Positions 1 to 9,790 of a stretch of 64,000 bases of DNA are shown one piece after another (position 1 is the first letter of the stretch; every line of letters begins with the position of its first letter). Origin of the DNA: Polytrichum commune (taxonomy: Eukaryota; Streptophyta; Polytrichopsida; Polytrichales; Polytrichaceae); NCBI GenBank assembly GCA_950295325.1, contig OX485803.1, forward strand, positions 72,803,554-72,867,553, read 5' to 3'. A program made the position numbers and the translations under genes. The notes under the pieces were generated by a model. It worked only from the letters and a program-made list of their open reading frames with translations. It was not told the DNA's origin and searched no databases.

Positions 1-1232
1 GCATGATCACTGTGGCCCACTAAAATCATATGTAATGAATAGTCTACATATTTCATAAATAGTGTGGCCTATATTAATACACATCTCAAGTGCAGTGAAA
101 ATACCACTTTTAAAAAATGAATAAAAGGTTGGATGGAGAAGTTTAGACATTATATGATAATAAATATGTGAAAATTTGAATTTGCAAAGTTTTAAAGCTC
201 ATAGGCCTAATTTAAAAAGGGTAACATAATTCATGACCAGGTGATCCAAGGAGTCTCTCATATAAAATTTGGATGCCATTTTCAAGGGCATGTTTGAATA
301 TGTATATTGTCCAAACTCTTTTAAAAGATAGTTAATACTTACAAGAGACAATGACCGCAAACTAACAAGCTCACTTTCACACACTCAAACCTCAACATTC
401 ACAAACTCTAACCAAAGTACAAACAATATGATTGGTTTGCTATGATATGATTTGCTATGGAACCACATAGGCTTGCCATCTTGGGAATGCTCCTCATGCT
501 TCCAATCTTAGGCCTAAAAATCTCCATACCCAGGGGGGGGGGGGTATGACATGAGGTGGCGGCATAGAATGCTTTCTTGCTAAAAGGTGACCTAAAAGTC
601 ACCTTAATAGGCAACATAGGGTTATCCACCTACTCACTCTACACTTTGCACACCAATAATGAAATTTTAATGTAGCTAGAGATTCACTACCTTGTCAACC
701 ATAAAATTTAAATTTAAAATTTAAAATTAAATAATGGATCAAATTTGACATAAATCGTATCTATTTATTTATTCATTCATATCATTATCTTGTAAGAATG
801 GTGATCTTCTCAAATTATGGACACTACACTGATTATCTCAATTAGTAAGGGAGGGCTCATAGTGAGTGTGGGAATTTAGTGAGGTGATACTAAATTTCTT
901 TACTCTATGAAATTTGTGCCACCAAAAGATCTAGGAAGTATTATTTATCCTAGCATTATTTATTAAAAATACAATTCATATCAACACTATTCACTGAAAG
1001 TGCCAGCACTTGGCACTATTCACTAAAATTATTGGCACTTGGCACTATCCACTAACAAGCATGTGTGTCCATCTAAAATATATATATATATATATATTAA
1101 TAATTCTCTACAAACACCTTAGAGCATGCACTACTTTTCTTGAATCTAGGGTAAATGAGCATGTATCGATGAATTTAGTGCCACTTAGTAAAAATTCTAG
1201 CCCTCAATAACTATAAGATTTGGCTAAATAAG
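1..1232. other. AT-rich intergenic DNA, no gene seen
   Basis: I see no coding region here. It holds a run of 12 G at 533-544 and a (TA)n stretch near 1079-1097. The short open frames are AT-rich and resemble no family I know. Confidence 0.6.
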
Positions 1233-1466
1233 AACTAGGATTTGAGTAAATTTGGAAATATGCATGTGTTTTGGACAATTCCAACCGCCAACATCACATA
1301 CATTAGATCGCAAAACTACACAATTATGGTGCTTGGTGAACATGGAATACAACCAATTGAAGTTGTGGTTGTTGTGTTGTTGTTTTTGATGTTTTTGTTT
1401 CCACAAGTGCACATCCCTTATTATTTTTTGACAAGTGGTTAGTCCAAATATACTTAAATGTCAGTT
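1233..1466 (+). mobile_element. MITE copy A (TIR element of about 235 bp)
   Basis: First of three related copies. It begins with AACTAGGATTTGAGTAAATT and ends with TCCAAATATACTTAAATGTC, so the ends are imperfect inverted repeats sharing ATTTAAGTATATTTGGA. The interior shares long stretches with copies B and C, such as CAATTCCAACCGCCAA and CACAAAACTACAC-like words. There is no coding capacity, so it is non-autonomous. I could not fix a target-site duplication, so the superfamily is unknown. Confidence 0.75.
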
Positions 1467-1519
1467 CAGTGTGTGCTTTGGGTATTAATATCACCCTCAC
1501 TAATTGGGATAATCAATCT

Positions 1520-1766
1520 AAACTAGGATTTAAGTATATTTGGATTTATACATGAATCTTGGTCAATTCCAACCGCCAATATCACATACACTAGATCACA
1601 AAACTACACAAATATGATGGTTGGCGAACATGGAATACAAGCATTTGAAGTTGCAGTTACCATGTTGTTGCTTTTTATGTTGTCATTTGATATTTTTGCC
1701 CCCACAAATACACATCTCTTACTAATATTGAACAAGTAGTTAGTCCAAATATACTTAAATGTCAGT
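1520..1766 (+). mobile_element. MITE copy B (same family as copy A)
   Basis: Direct repeat of copy A about 290 bp downstream. The left end AACTAGGATTTAAGTATATT is the inverted complement of the right end around 1744-1766. It has the same internal order as copy A, with scattered substitutions and small indels, so the copies are not recent. Confidence 0.75.
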
Positions 1767-1970
1767 CTATAGACTATGAAGTTCAACAATGAACACAATG
1801 ATGATGGCCTATTATGGTCACTTGAAAAGAAAGAGAATATATATTCTAAAATTAAAATGAAATGATTTTCAATTGCGAATTGGAGTTGGAAAGACCATGC
1901 ATAATATTTGGGCATATGAATTTTCAAAAAGTCAGTCACATCCTCAAAATCAGTTTTAAAATTATATTTA

Positions 1971-1996
1971 AATTAATTAATTAATTAATTAATTAA
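1971..1996. repeat. (AATT)n microsatellite
   Basis: Uninterrupted ATTAATTAATTA-type simple repeat of about 26 bp. Confidence 0.85.
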
Positions 1997-2597
1997 AACG
2001 AAAAAGACAAAGCCCGTGGTTATTGGTTTAAGGACCACCCACCTTAGTCAATAGATCGTGGGACCTATGTAATCATTCAAGATGAAAGAGAATATCATTT
2101 GCATTGATGGTGAAGAAGAGATCATGTTTATGAGGAAAATGGCAACAGCCCGGATTTGGATGTATTTTGTTTTAAAAATGTTGTTGTTGTTGTTGTTTTA
2201 TTATTTATTTATTTATATTATTTCTTGAAGAAACTGCAAAAACTCTTGCATTAATTTAATTATTAAATGAGTTAGAAGTATGATCATTAGAAAAATATTG
2301 AAATTTGTTATTTGTTTGGCCGCTATAAATCATCAAAGTGCATTGCACCATTGGGCTTTTTGGATGTCACATAGGTGGGTCCACTATTGTTGGATTGTTA
2401 GGTGAAAGTGACCACATTTTCACCCTCTCAACCTGTGAGATTATTATATTGATCGAGATTGTTTTGCACCTTTTGTTGAACACTTCTTATGTTGCCTTGT
2501 TGAACGAGTAGATCCAAGAGTAGCCAATGTGATTAGACAAAGTTGGTATGCTTCTTCCACCCTTCTTATCATGCCACTATGATCAACAAAAAATGAT

Positions 2598-2844
2598 AAC
2601 TAACATTTAAGTATATTTGGACTAACCACTTGTCCAAAAATAAGAAGGGATGTGCACTTGTGGGAACAAAAACACCAAGCGACAACATCAAAAGCAACAA
2701 CACAAGAACCACAATGTCAAATGGTTGTATCCATGTTTGCCAACCACCATAGTTGTGTAGTTTTGTGATCTAGTGTATGTGATATTGGCAATTGAAATTG
2801 TCTAAAATTTATGCATAAATCCAGACGTACTTAAATCCTAGTTT
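2598..2844 (-). mobile_element. MITE copy C (inverted relative to A and B)
   Basis: Reverse-complement copy of the family seen at 1233 and 1520. It starts AACTAACATTTAAGTATATT and ends near ACTTAAATCCTAGTTT. The interior matches copies A and B when read on the minus strand. Copies A and B together with C form an inverted arrangement about 1 kb apart. Confidence 0.75.
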
Positions 2845-3804
2845 GATGCTATTTGTACTTAATGACGCAATGCCATACTATTAGTGGCATTGAACTTTGA
2901 CTTACTTAACGCACCGTCGCCCTCACTTGTTGATGGTTTAAGGACTAAATCTAAAAGCTTGCTCATAGGTTAGTGATGCTTTTAGGGCCATCTACCTTAT
3001 TGAGCATAGATTAGTATACAAATTTTGAGCACATAAGGTAGTTGAGGCTAATGTGGACACCTCTAACTATGTGGAATCATCCAACCGATGGATTCGAGCA
3101 GTAGAAGCTTGAGCATGTTAGCAATTGCAAATCAGGACCAAAGAATTTGAACTCATTGAAATTTGAGTTGAGGAAGGTGTTGATCTAGGCTCCAACAACA
3201 AAGACTCTCTACTTCCCAATGCGGTGTTATAGGGGGGAACTCTTTTATCATTCAATGTTGTGTAAGTGGACAACATCATTAGCACATTCTAGATGGGTCG
3301 TTTGCCAATAAAATCAAGTTTAATGCCAATATTGGTTGTGTCATGTCTCTAAAGCGGTTACACGTCAAATTGAATGTTGTTGAATTGTTGTTTCATTACA
3401 GATGACCCACAATACAAGTTGGTCCACATCTCACAACCACATCATGCCTTCTAACTTGTCCAAGTTGTTGCCTCCTAATTTGTCATCTCAAGCACAAAAA
3501 TCAAGCGTGTCATAGCTCGGTGGATAGCACTCCTCATTATGAAGGATGGTGGGTGTAGTTTGACTTTTGCAAAGATGACTAACCCAAATATCATCAAGGG
3601 GATGGCTAAACCACCATATATTACTCGCCCACCAAATTAAAACACATGTATTGCGAATTAGGAGCCAAAAATAGGTGTCCCATTAAGGAAGCTAACCAAA
3701 TTAGCCTCATCTACCTTAATCCAATCTCTATTAGCTCATTCTTCCCAGTGTCCTTTCTTAGATCCACTCCTAGCCACAAACCACACAAATATGCTTCCAA
3801 TTAA
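2845..3804. other. Intergenic, no gene seen
   Basis: About 1 kb with no long open frame and no recognised protein family in any frame. It may contain old transposon debris, but nothing I can name. Confidence 0.5.
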
Positions 3805-4166
3805 GGGCTAGTTCACACTATGGCCAAACTTTGAGAGGAGAAGCGTTTCGACCAATGAAAATGCAGAAATGTCCAAAGTCCGTCCTCTCGGCCTTCACAC
3901 TAGAGGCCGAAGTCCAAAGGACGTCACCTCCAAAAGAGCCTAGGTGGCGGCACTTTTAGGAAGATATGGCGCCAAGAGTTCGGCCTCTCGAGCCAAGTTT
4001 GGGTCGAGCAAAATGCTTGACCCAAACTTCCGTCGAGAGGCCGAACATTTTTAGCCGTGGATTATTTTAATATACTTTTTCAACCCAAAGGCTTCTCCTC
4101 TCGACATAGTTTGGTCTAGAAAAGTGACGCTTCTCCTCTCAACTTGGGCATAGTGTGAACCGGCCC
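3805..4166. mobile_element. PIF/Harbinger-like MITE with internal hairpin
   Basis: Ends are inverted repeats: GGGCTAGTTCACACTATGGC on the left and, read on the other strand, GGGCCGGTTCACACTATGCC on the right, followed by matching AGAGGAGAAGCG. It is flanked by the 3-bp duplication TAA (3802-3804 and 4167-4169). A TAA/TTA duplication with GGGC-type ends is known for Tourist/PIF-Harbinger elements. It has no transposase. A second, nested inverted repeat at about 3980-4047 (arms TTCGGCCTCTCGA and AAGTTTGGGTC with their complements) would fold into a long hairpin. Confidence 0.85.
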
Positions 4167-4169
4167 TAA

Positions 4170-4809
4170 GATAAGGAACCAGATTAGGCCCACTTACCTT
4201 ACAACCTTGTCTGCAAAAGCTGTTAAGCTCTGCATGTCCATGATCAGAAGTAGATTTTTCACCAACAATTATTTCAGGTGAATTCATCCATGATGACATA
4301 ATTGGGAGTATTATATTGATGAGAAACAATAGCATGGTGAGCTGCTGGATACAAGGTTAAGCAGCAACGGCAAAATCATAACCAAGCTAGACAAGTGCAA
4401 TCTGAACTGGCCACCATCTCCGATTCTCCCTGCTGGCTTCATCCTGAAATAGCAACCACGTTTTTCAATAATTAATGATTCTGTCACCCTTCAAAAAGCT
4501 CAACTGTACAGTTGTGAATGGCTGATAAAAGGCTGAACTCAATCTCTAGCCAGCTTTACATACTTTCACTTCAATTATATTTGCTGATGTTAAAAGCCAT
4601 ATTTCTAATTGTTACTCCAATCAACAGCTTCAAAACTCATCAGTTCAGAAAGCGAAATGTGGACAAAACCAGCAAGAATCCTAAACCACCAGTGATGTGA
4701 GCATAGAAATCACAATTGTTTGTAGGAGCTCAACTTATAGAAAATGTCCACATTGTGGACTCACATTTCTGCTCCATTTCCCTGCGTACAGAGATTGTTG
4801 GAAGCCTGA
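4170..4809. other. Intergenic, possible unrecognised exon debris
   Basis: On the minus strand, about 4195-4445 has exon-like composition and ends at a good donor (AAG|GTAAGTGGGCC near 4195). Neither open frame matches a family I recognise. Given the LDL3 fragment just to the right, this could be more pseudogene material, but I cannot show it. Confidence 0.25.
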
Positions 4810-5092
4810 TATTATCAATAGAGGGCCCCTTCGACGTTAAAAGCCAGAAATTACTGAAAGAGGGTCCCTTTGATGTTATATGGCAGAAATGATCAACAGA
4901 GGGTCCCTCAAAAGAAAACCAAAAAAACGATGTTATCCTGCACTTTTTCAGCAACAATAACCTTAGTAAATGAGCTCCATGACTGCTTCAGACACGAGAC
5001 CAACATGTGGGAATACATTCGTCGTCATTTTCAAGTCATCTTTGTTTATCTTTCTCATCATGCACAAAGAAGACAGCATCTAAATCTTTACG
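4810..5092 (-). pseudogene. Decayed LDL3 C-terminal fragment
   Basis: Read on the minus strand, 5019-5086 encodes LSSLCMMRKINKDDLKMTT. This is a close relative of [20 protein letters not shown] in exon 12 of the LDL3 gene in this window (about 10330-10390). The neighbouring motif ATCAACAGAGGGTCCCTC (near 4895) resembles GTCAACAGAGAGCCCCTTC in the LDL3 intron at about 10178, in the same order and with similar spacing (about 140 versus 160 bp). A roughly 40-bp unit containing this motif is repeated about 2.6 times at 4813-4913. The fragment lacks the rest of the gene and has lost conserved positions, so it is a partial duplication, not a working gene. Confidence 0.7.
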
Positions 5093-5390
5093 TAAGGTAT
5101 GTGGCCCTATCGTGGGCACTTCCAACTTCACATGCTTTTACTTCTGGCCATTGGATTGGCTCCGCAACTGTTCATCCAAATAGCAATTGCGAATCACAGA
5201 GATTGTCGTTTAAACGTTTCAGGATTGGAGTAGAGACGCCAAAGTTATAAGAGTCCAAAAGAAAGATTCACTTCCTCTTTAAGTCATCACATGCATAGGG
5301 CCTCCCAATTGTGTTCACTATTGAGTTTGAAATGGTGTCTCTATTTTATGATGAGCACATAATCCAATCTCATTGTAGTATGTGTTTTAA
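5093..5390. repeat. Dispersed repeat copy 1 (pair with 7911-8197)
   Basis: Starts GTAAGGTATGTGGCCCTATC and runs in parallel with 7911-8197 for nearly 300 bp. Shared blocks include GTGGGCACTTC, AAAGTTATA and AATGGTGTCT. It is diverged, with many substitutions. The family is unknown and no coding frame is shared. It abuts the LDL3 pseudogene fragment exactly where LDL3 similarity stops. Confidence 0.7.
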
Positions 5391-5751
5391 GATAGCAATG
5401 AATCATACTATAATGGACGAGGATAGTTTTCATTGATTCTCCCTTCAAATCTTTTTAAGAAGGGATAGATTTTGGAAGTTTAGCTCAAGACTTACTCCTT
5501 TGGTAAGATAATCCATAGCAATGCAAACTCAATTTCTTGATTTCACAAACCAATTTAGCAATAGTTTCTACCAATTTCATTGGAATCATGTACCAAGTTC
5601 ACTATATAGACAACCTATTTCATTACATGTTATGAACAATTTCATGATTTGGCACCCATATCCACAACTTTACAAAATCGATTTCATGAATTGTATACCT
5701 TCCTTTCACAAAGAATGGTACATCGTGTATAAGATTCTCCTAATCACTTCC
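5391..5751. other. Intergenic, no gene seen
   Basis: AT-rich; nothing recognised. It may be the decayed downstream flank of the transposase remnant that follows. Confidence 0.45.
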
Positions 5752-6140
5752 CAGGACTAACTCTACCAAAATTTTGATTGGCCTCTCTTATCCAACCTTG
5801 GATCATGTCTGCAGTGATCATTGCTTGTATATCATCATGAATGTGACATGTTAATGTTCGATGATTTTGGAAATCATTCCATCAGACATGGCTTTTGATG
5901 TGTCCAAATACCCATTTTGCAGATAAGTGAGAAATGAACCATTTGATGGCAAATGGAAGTAGTTATGTCCAACATCTTCAAAATCTTGTCGTATTTCACG
6001 AGATTTGTGAAATGGGACATTCTCCATGAGGATGAACCTTTATTTATCAAGGCTAGGAATGACCTCGGTCTAAATGAATTCTAAGAACTTGTTTGTATTA
6101 TAGAGATCAAGTGCGACATCATGTGCACTTGCTAAAGCCT
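5752..6140 (-). pseudogene. Tc1/mariner-type (DDE_3) transposase remnant
   Basis: Minus-strand translation gives FILMENVPFHKSREIRQDFE, the second-aspartate block of DDE_3/IS630-Tc1-mariner transposases (usual form MDNvpFH, here MEN). After a frameshift it continues as WVFGHIKSHV, stop, then WNDFQNHRTLTCHIHDDIQA and MIQGWIREANQNFGRV, the family's C-terminal region. There are at least one frameshift and three in-frame stops, the aspartate of the MDN block is replaced by glutamate, and the NPIEE catalytic glutamate block is garbled, so it is inactive. I did not find its terminal repeats. Confidence 0.8.
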
Positions 6141-6189
6141 CCTACAGAAACAATGATCAACGAGAAGGCAAAGAATGCGAAATGTTGAG

Positions 6190-6278
6190 AAGAAGAAGAA
6201 GAAGAACTCCGGTCTCCGGAGGAGGCTGGAGTGAATAAAGTGTCTGTTCGTAGAACATCCTAGGCCATGCCTCGGAGT
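6190..6278 (-). mobile_element. LINE 3'-end stub with hairpin and (TTC)n tail
   Basis: About 90 bp nearly identical to the 3' end of the LINE at 26631-26720. On the plus strand it reads (GAA)n, then a 12-bp stem-loop (6207-6233), then GAATAAAGTGTCTGTTCGTA and GGCCATGCCT. It is either a very short 5'-truncated LINE copy or the tail of a SINE that borrows the LINE 3' end. Confidence 0.75.
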
Positions 6279-7263
6279 TGAGAATACCAAAACCACATAG
6301 TACGAAAAGATTTATGAAATTGATTTGGAAGATTTATGAAATTGTTAGAGGTAAAGGTCCACTATCATGAAATTGAGGTGTGTCACATGTCAAGTTGATT
6401 TAGAAGAATCGTACGAACTAATTTAGAAGGTTCATGAAATTGGTAGAACACTCATGTAACATTGATTGGAGAAATCATGAACTAGCTTGAAATTTTCAGA
6501 AATTGAGTCTACACTTCTGTGAAGTCATCTCACCAAAGGAGTATTACGCTTGACCTGTGCATGTTCTGTGAAATAACCAACTTCAAAACAATGTAAGTAA
6601 CAACTTACTCAGCCAGATAATTACATGCACAAATAACAAGAACTTTCACAAATAACAAGAAAATCATATTACACGGGTGAAACATAACGGGAAACTGACC
6701 TTGTTTTTCGCCATGTCTTGTACCACTCAGTCCAGAGGCTCTTCAAAACCCTTATGAAAAGATATAATTTTGGGAAGAGTCAGCTCGAGAATTGTTCTTG
6801 ACCTGTGCATTTGCCAAAGATCAAAAGGAGAAGAACCCATTGACAATTAGGATCCAATTAGTCAAACAAACTTTATGGTGTGAAAGAGGACTTTCATTCA
6901 GAAAGTGATCAACGATGATCACTCATGGTCAGTCTACCAAGTCTTGTCAGAGGTTGACACGCATCAAGAATTGAGGTGTTGAGGGATGAAGGTCAAACCG
7001 CCCATTCTCCACAGCTTTTGAGGGTGTTTCTGGAACTATTTTCGGAACCCATGTTTGGGTTCTGCACCTGAAACCACAAATCTTCAGAGTCATCATCCTG
7101 TATAATGTTCCTTGAAGGAAGACAAGTGTAAACTATGTATCTGAAACACACCTGCTCCAATTACCAGAGTGTTCCCCTACCAATTCTGTTTGGAGAAACA
7201 AAAGGTAATTTCGTTAATAAACTACATTGTTAGGGTTAAGAAAGACCTACGAAATGGTGTAGG
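6279..7263. other. Intergenic, no gene seen
   Basis: No long frame. A minus-strand stretch near 7010-7110 has a GA-rich, exon-like reading (DDDSEDLWFQVQNPNMGSEN) but no partner exons that I could identify. Confidence 0.4.
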
Positions 7264-7638
7264 TACATTAAATATGATATTTAGTGTCACCAATTGTTAT
7301 TGTATTTCTCAATACTAATTGTAAACCCGCAGTATAGTGTCACCAACACTAAATGTCAAACCAACATTTTTTTCATTCCTTGTAAAAAAATTGGCAGATT
7401 ATAGATTTACAATGTTGCAATTACTATCACTTATCAAGTCATTTTTCATCCAAAGTTCAATCATCCATGACAATATTTCATCACAAGTTGCTGACAAGAG
7501 AGGTAGGGTTTTGGCCAATGGATGAAGTCATCCATCATCCATGACAATATTTGTTCAATTATTCATAAGAAGTGTCATCCAAAACATTACCATAGTGACA
7601 TTAAACGCCATATGACACTAAATATCATATTTAGTGTA
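7264..7638. mobile_element. Palindrome-ended MITE, copy 1
   Basis: A 26-bp terminal inverted repeat with one mismatch. The left end starts TACATTAAATATGATATTTA and the right end is its complement at 7613-7638. It is 375 bp, AT-rich and has no coding capacity. It is the same family as 62234-62465, which shares TACATTGAATATTGTATTTA and TAGTGTCAC. The target duplication is not clear. Confidence 0.75.
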
Positions 7639-7910
7639 GTTCCTTCCTCAATTAGGGTTTGAGATTCATCAAAAACATGTCACCAACTTAACACTCAATT
7701 TTTGAACAATTTGTTTTGTCGTAGCTAAGAGGCCTTGCTCTGAAGGATTGTTTGACTCAACTAAGAAATTGTAGCAAACAAGGGGATAGGAACCACAATC
7801 AACAATTTGTGGATTCAAGAATCACATTTCTCACCAAAATCTTCAATTAACAAAGAAAGGGATCCACAGGCGGTGAGATGGAATCATGTTGAGGTCGGCT
7901 TGGAGAAGGG

Positions 7911-8197
7911 TAAGGTATGTGGCTCTACTGTGGGCACTTCGAACTCCATAGACGATCATAACCGTTGGATCGGCTCAGACATTGTCTCCTCCAATTAGCA
8001 ATTACAATGTATCACAAAGATTGCCATTGCAAATTTCACAATCGGAGTTGAAGTGCAAAAGTTATAGGAGGTCTAAGTGAAGATTCTCTTACTCGTTGAA
8101 TGATCACATATGCCTTCCCCATTGTGTTCATCATTGAACCTAGAATGGTGTCTATATATTTTAAGCGCATAGACTACAATCTCATCATAACACATGT
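7911..8197. repeat. Dispersed repeat copy 2 (pair with 5093-5390)
   Basis: Starts GTAAGGTATGTGGCTCTACT and follows the same order of blocks as the copy at 5093. The repeat is in direct orientation. Its right edge is near the position where the two sequences stop resembling each other, around 8195. Confidence 0.7.
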
Positions 8198-9696
8198 CCT
8201 TTTGGCATCCGTTTGTAACTCCAGACTTGCCATATACCACGTACATATAGGCGTCCAATCATCAATAAGAAGAGTGACCACATAAGGCCCCCATGCCTTA
8301 TATCTGAAGGGAAAGTGGCGCAATGGCCTCAGGCAAACCCTGTCCTTGTACAAAGTAGGTCGCCGACCCTTACCTCTCAAGACTGGGGACACACCCGCGT
8401 GTACTGTGAGATCTGCAGGTAAGTTAGACTCAGAACTGACAGTATCCACCCAAAAGGGGTTGCATCAAATTATCATTGAAGTCCAGTGTGAAAATCATAC
8501 CATGGGCAGTGATCCAGGAGATTTTTGGGCATAATCAATTGAGATCCTAGTGTTTGCAAGTCCAACTGGTTACATGTTGACATCCTTCGGTTTTTCTATA
8601 TTAATTTGAGGTATATTCCATAGATCCCTCTAAAGTGATCGGTAATTCTCCTGAAGCCTCAAACATTAACCAGTTATTCCTCAAACTCAACCAGTTCATC
8701 TGTAAATAGCTGCCGGTTCTACCCGATCATAGACCATGGGCACTTCACTATGTGGATAGCAATTCGGAGTTCACAGCTTTGTTCAAGCTAGGTCATCATT
8801 TCTTATGAAAAATACCTCACATCACTGACATTAACATGAAATTCCAGTTTCTACCATAAACCATCTTGCTTCTTTATCATGGATAAAGTGGCATGCTTTG
8901 CAGAGTATGAATTTTTGTGCATCTCCTTCAGCAACATAAAGTTAAGAGTTGAGTACTCCAAGTTGTTTCTATTTCTCAAGTATGAGCCTTTCACAGGAAT
9001 TGGAAGGTCATGTAAGATTCTGACAGGAGTCCCGAGAGCTTTCAGCCAGCCTCCAAGCACAAACCTGGGCATGAAATAAACAAACCTCCAGGCTTGCATC
9101 TAGATAGTGTAGAATTTATACATCCAATTGAAGAAAATGCAAGAATTTGTATACCTGTCAGACTTTCCAGAGAGGGGGGCTTTTCTATGTGCTCTGAAGA
9201 ATGCTTTTCTATGCCCCAAATGATCCATGGACCCTTCAGACACATCCTCATTCTTGCAATGTTTAACTTAATATTTGCAAGAAAATTACATAAAGCGGAA
9301 AGAAGTGGTGAAGTAGAAGAAGCGATCCTTACTATGAATGATAGGCAGGCCCTGGTCAGCGCTGCAATGCATATAATTTGTGTCAGAAACATAATATTCT
9401 GAAAACATCGAAGTATGACCAGATGTGGTCTGGTGTCTAGTTGAAAGTGATGGTAACCTTGCAGTGGTCCAGCCATTTGTCAAGCAATGGTGTACCATCA
9501 CAAAAAATGCCAAGTACCACATTGTTCTTAGAAGAGACGTTTTATAGTTTACCATCAGCCAGCCCATTGTTGTCTCTGGTGCCTTTTCAGCTTCAAAGTG
9601 TTGGGACAAAAAGCATATACACCAGGAAAAACACGCCAGACTTTCTTGAAGGAACAAAATTCCACAGCAGCAACATAATTGGAGGAAAAAATAATG
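8198..9696. other. LDL3 3' flank / intergenic
   Basis: No independent gene is supported. A 91-codon minus-strand frame (8174-8449) has protein-like composition (RRPTLYKDRVCLRPLRHFPF) but no recognised family. Minus-strand frames of 142-144 codons at 9042-9714 lie directly downstream of the LDL3 stop and have the look of 3' untranslated DNA. The true LDL3 poly(A) site cannot be fixed from sequence. Confidence 0.4.
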
Positions 9697-9757
9697 ATGT
9701 GATTCACCTTTCATATACTTTTCAAGATTTTAAAAAATGACAAATAGTGACTGTATC
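9697..9757 (-). pseudogene. Decayed duplicate of LDL3 terminal exon
   Basis: Minus strand reads an acceptor-like TTGCAG followed by ATACAGTCACTATTTGTC, then a stop, then AAGTATATGAAAGGTGAATCAC. The true last exon at 9847-9791 reads TTGCAG, ATACGGGGGCTGG, then AAGCATATGAAAGGCGAATC. The order and spacing match, so this is a tandem copy of the last exon placed about 90 bp downstream of it. The internal stop prevents it from encoding the normal C-terminus. Confidence 0.65.
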
Positions 9758-9790
9758 TGCAACCCAACTCAGGGAGAGGAACTGAGCACA

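Noticed and set aside
4051..4335. 94-codon minus-strand frame
   Set aside because: About a third of it runs through the terminal repeat of a MITE, so it cannot be an old conserved gene.
9042..9714. Minus-strand frames of 142-144 codons downstream of LDL3
   Set aside because: They follow the LDL3 stop directly, have no recognised domain and overlap each other in different frames. They fit 3' untranslated or flanking DNA.
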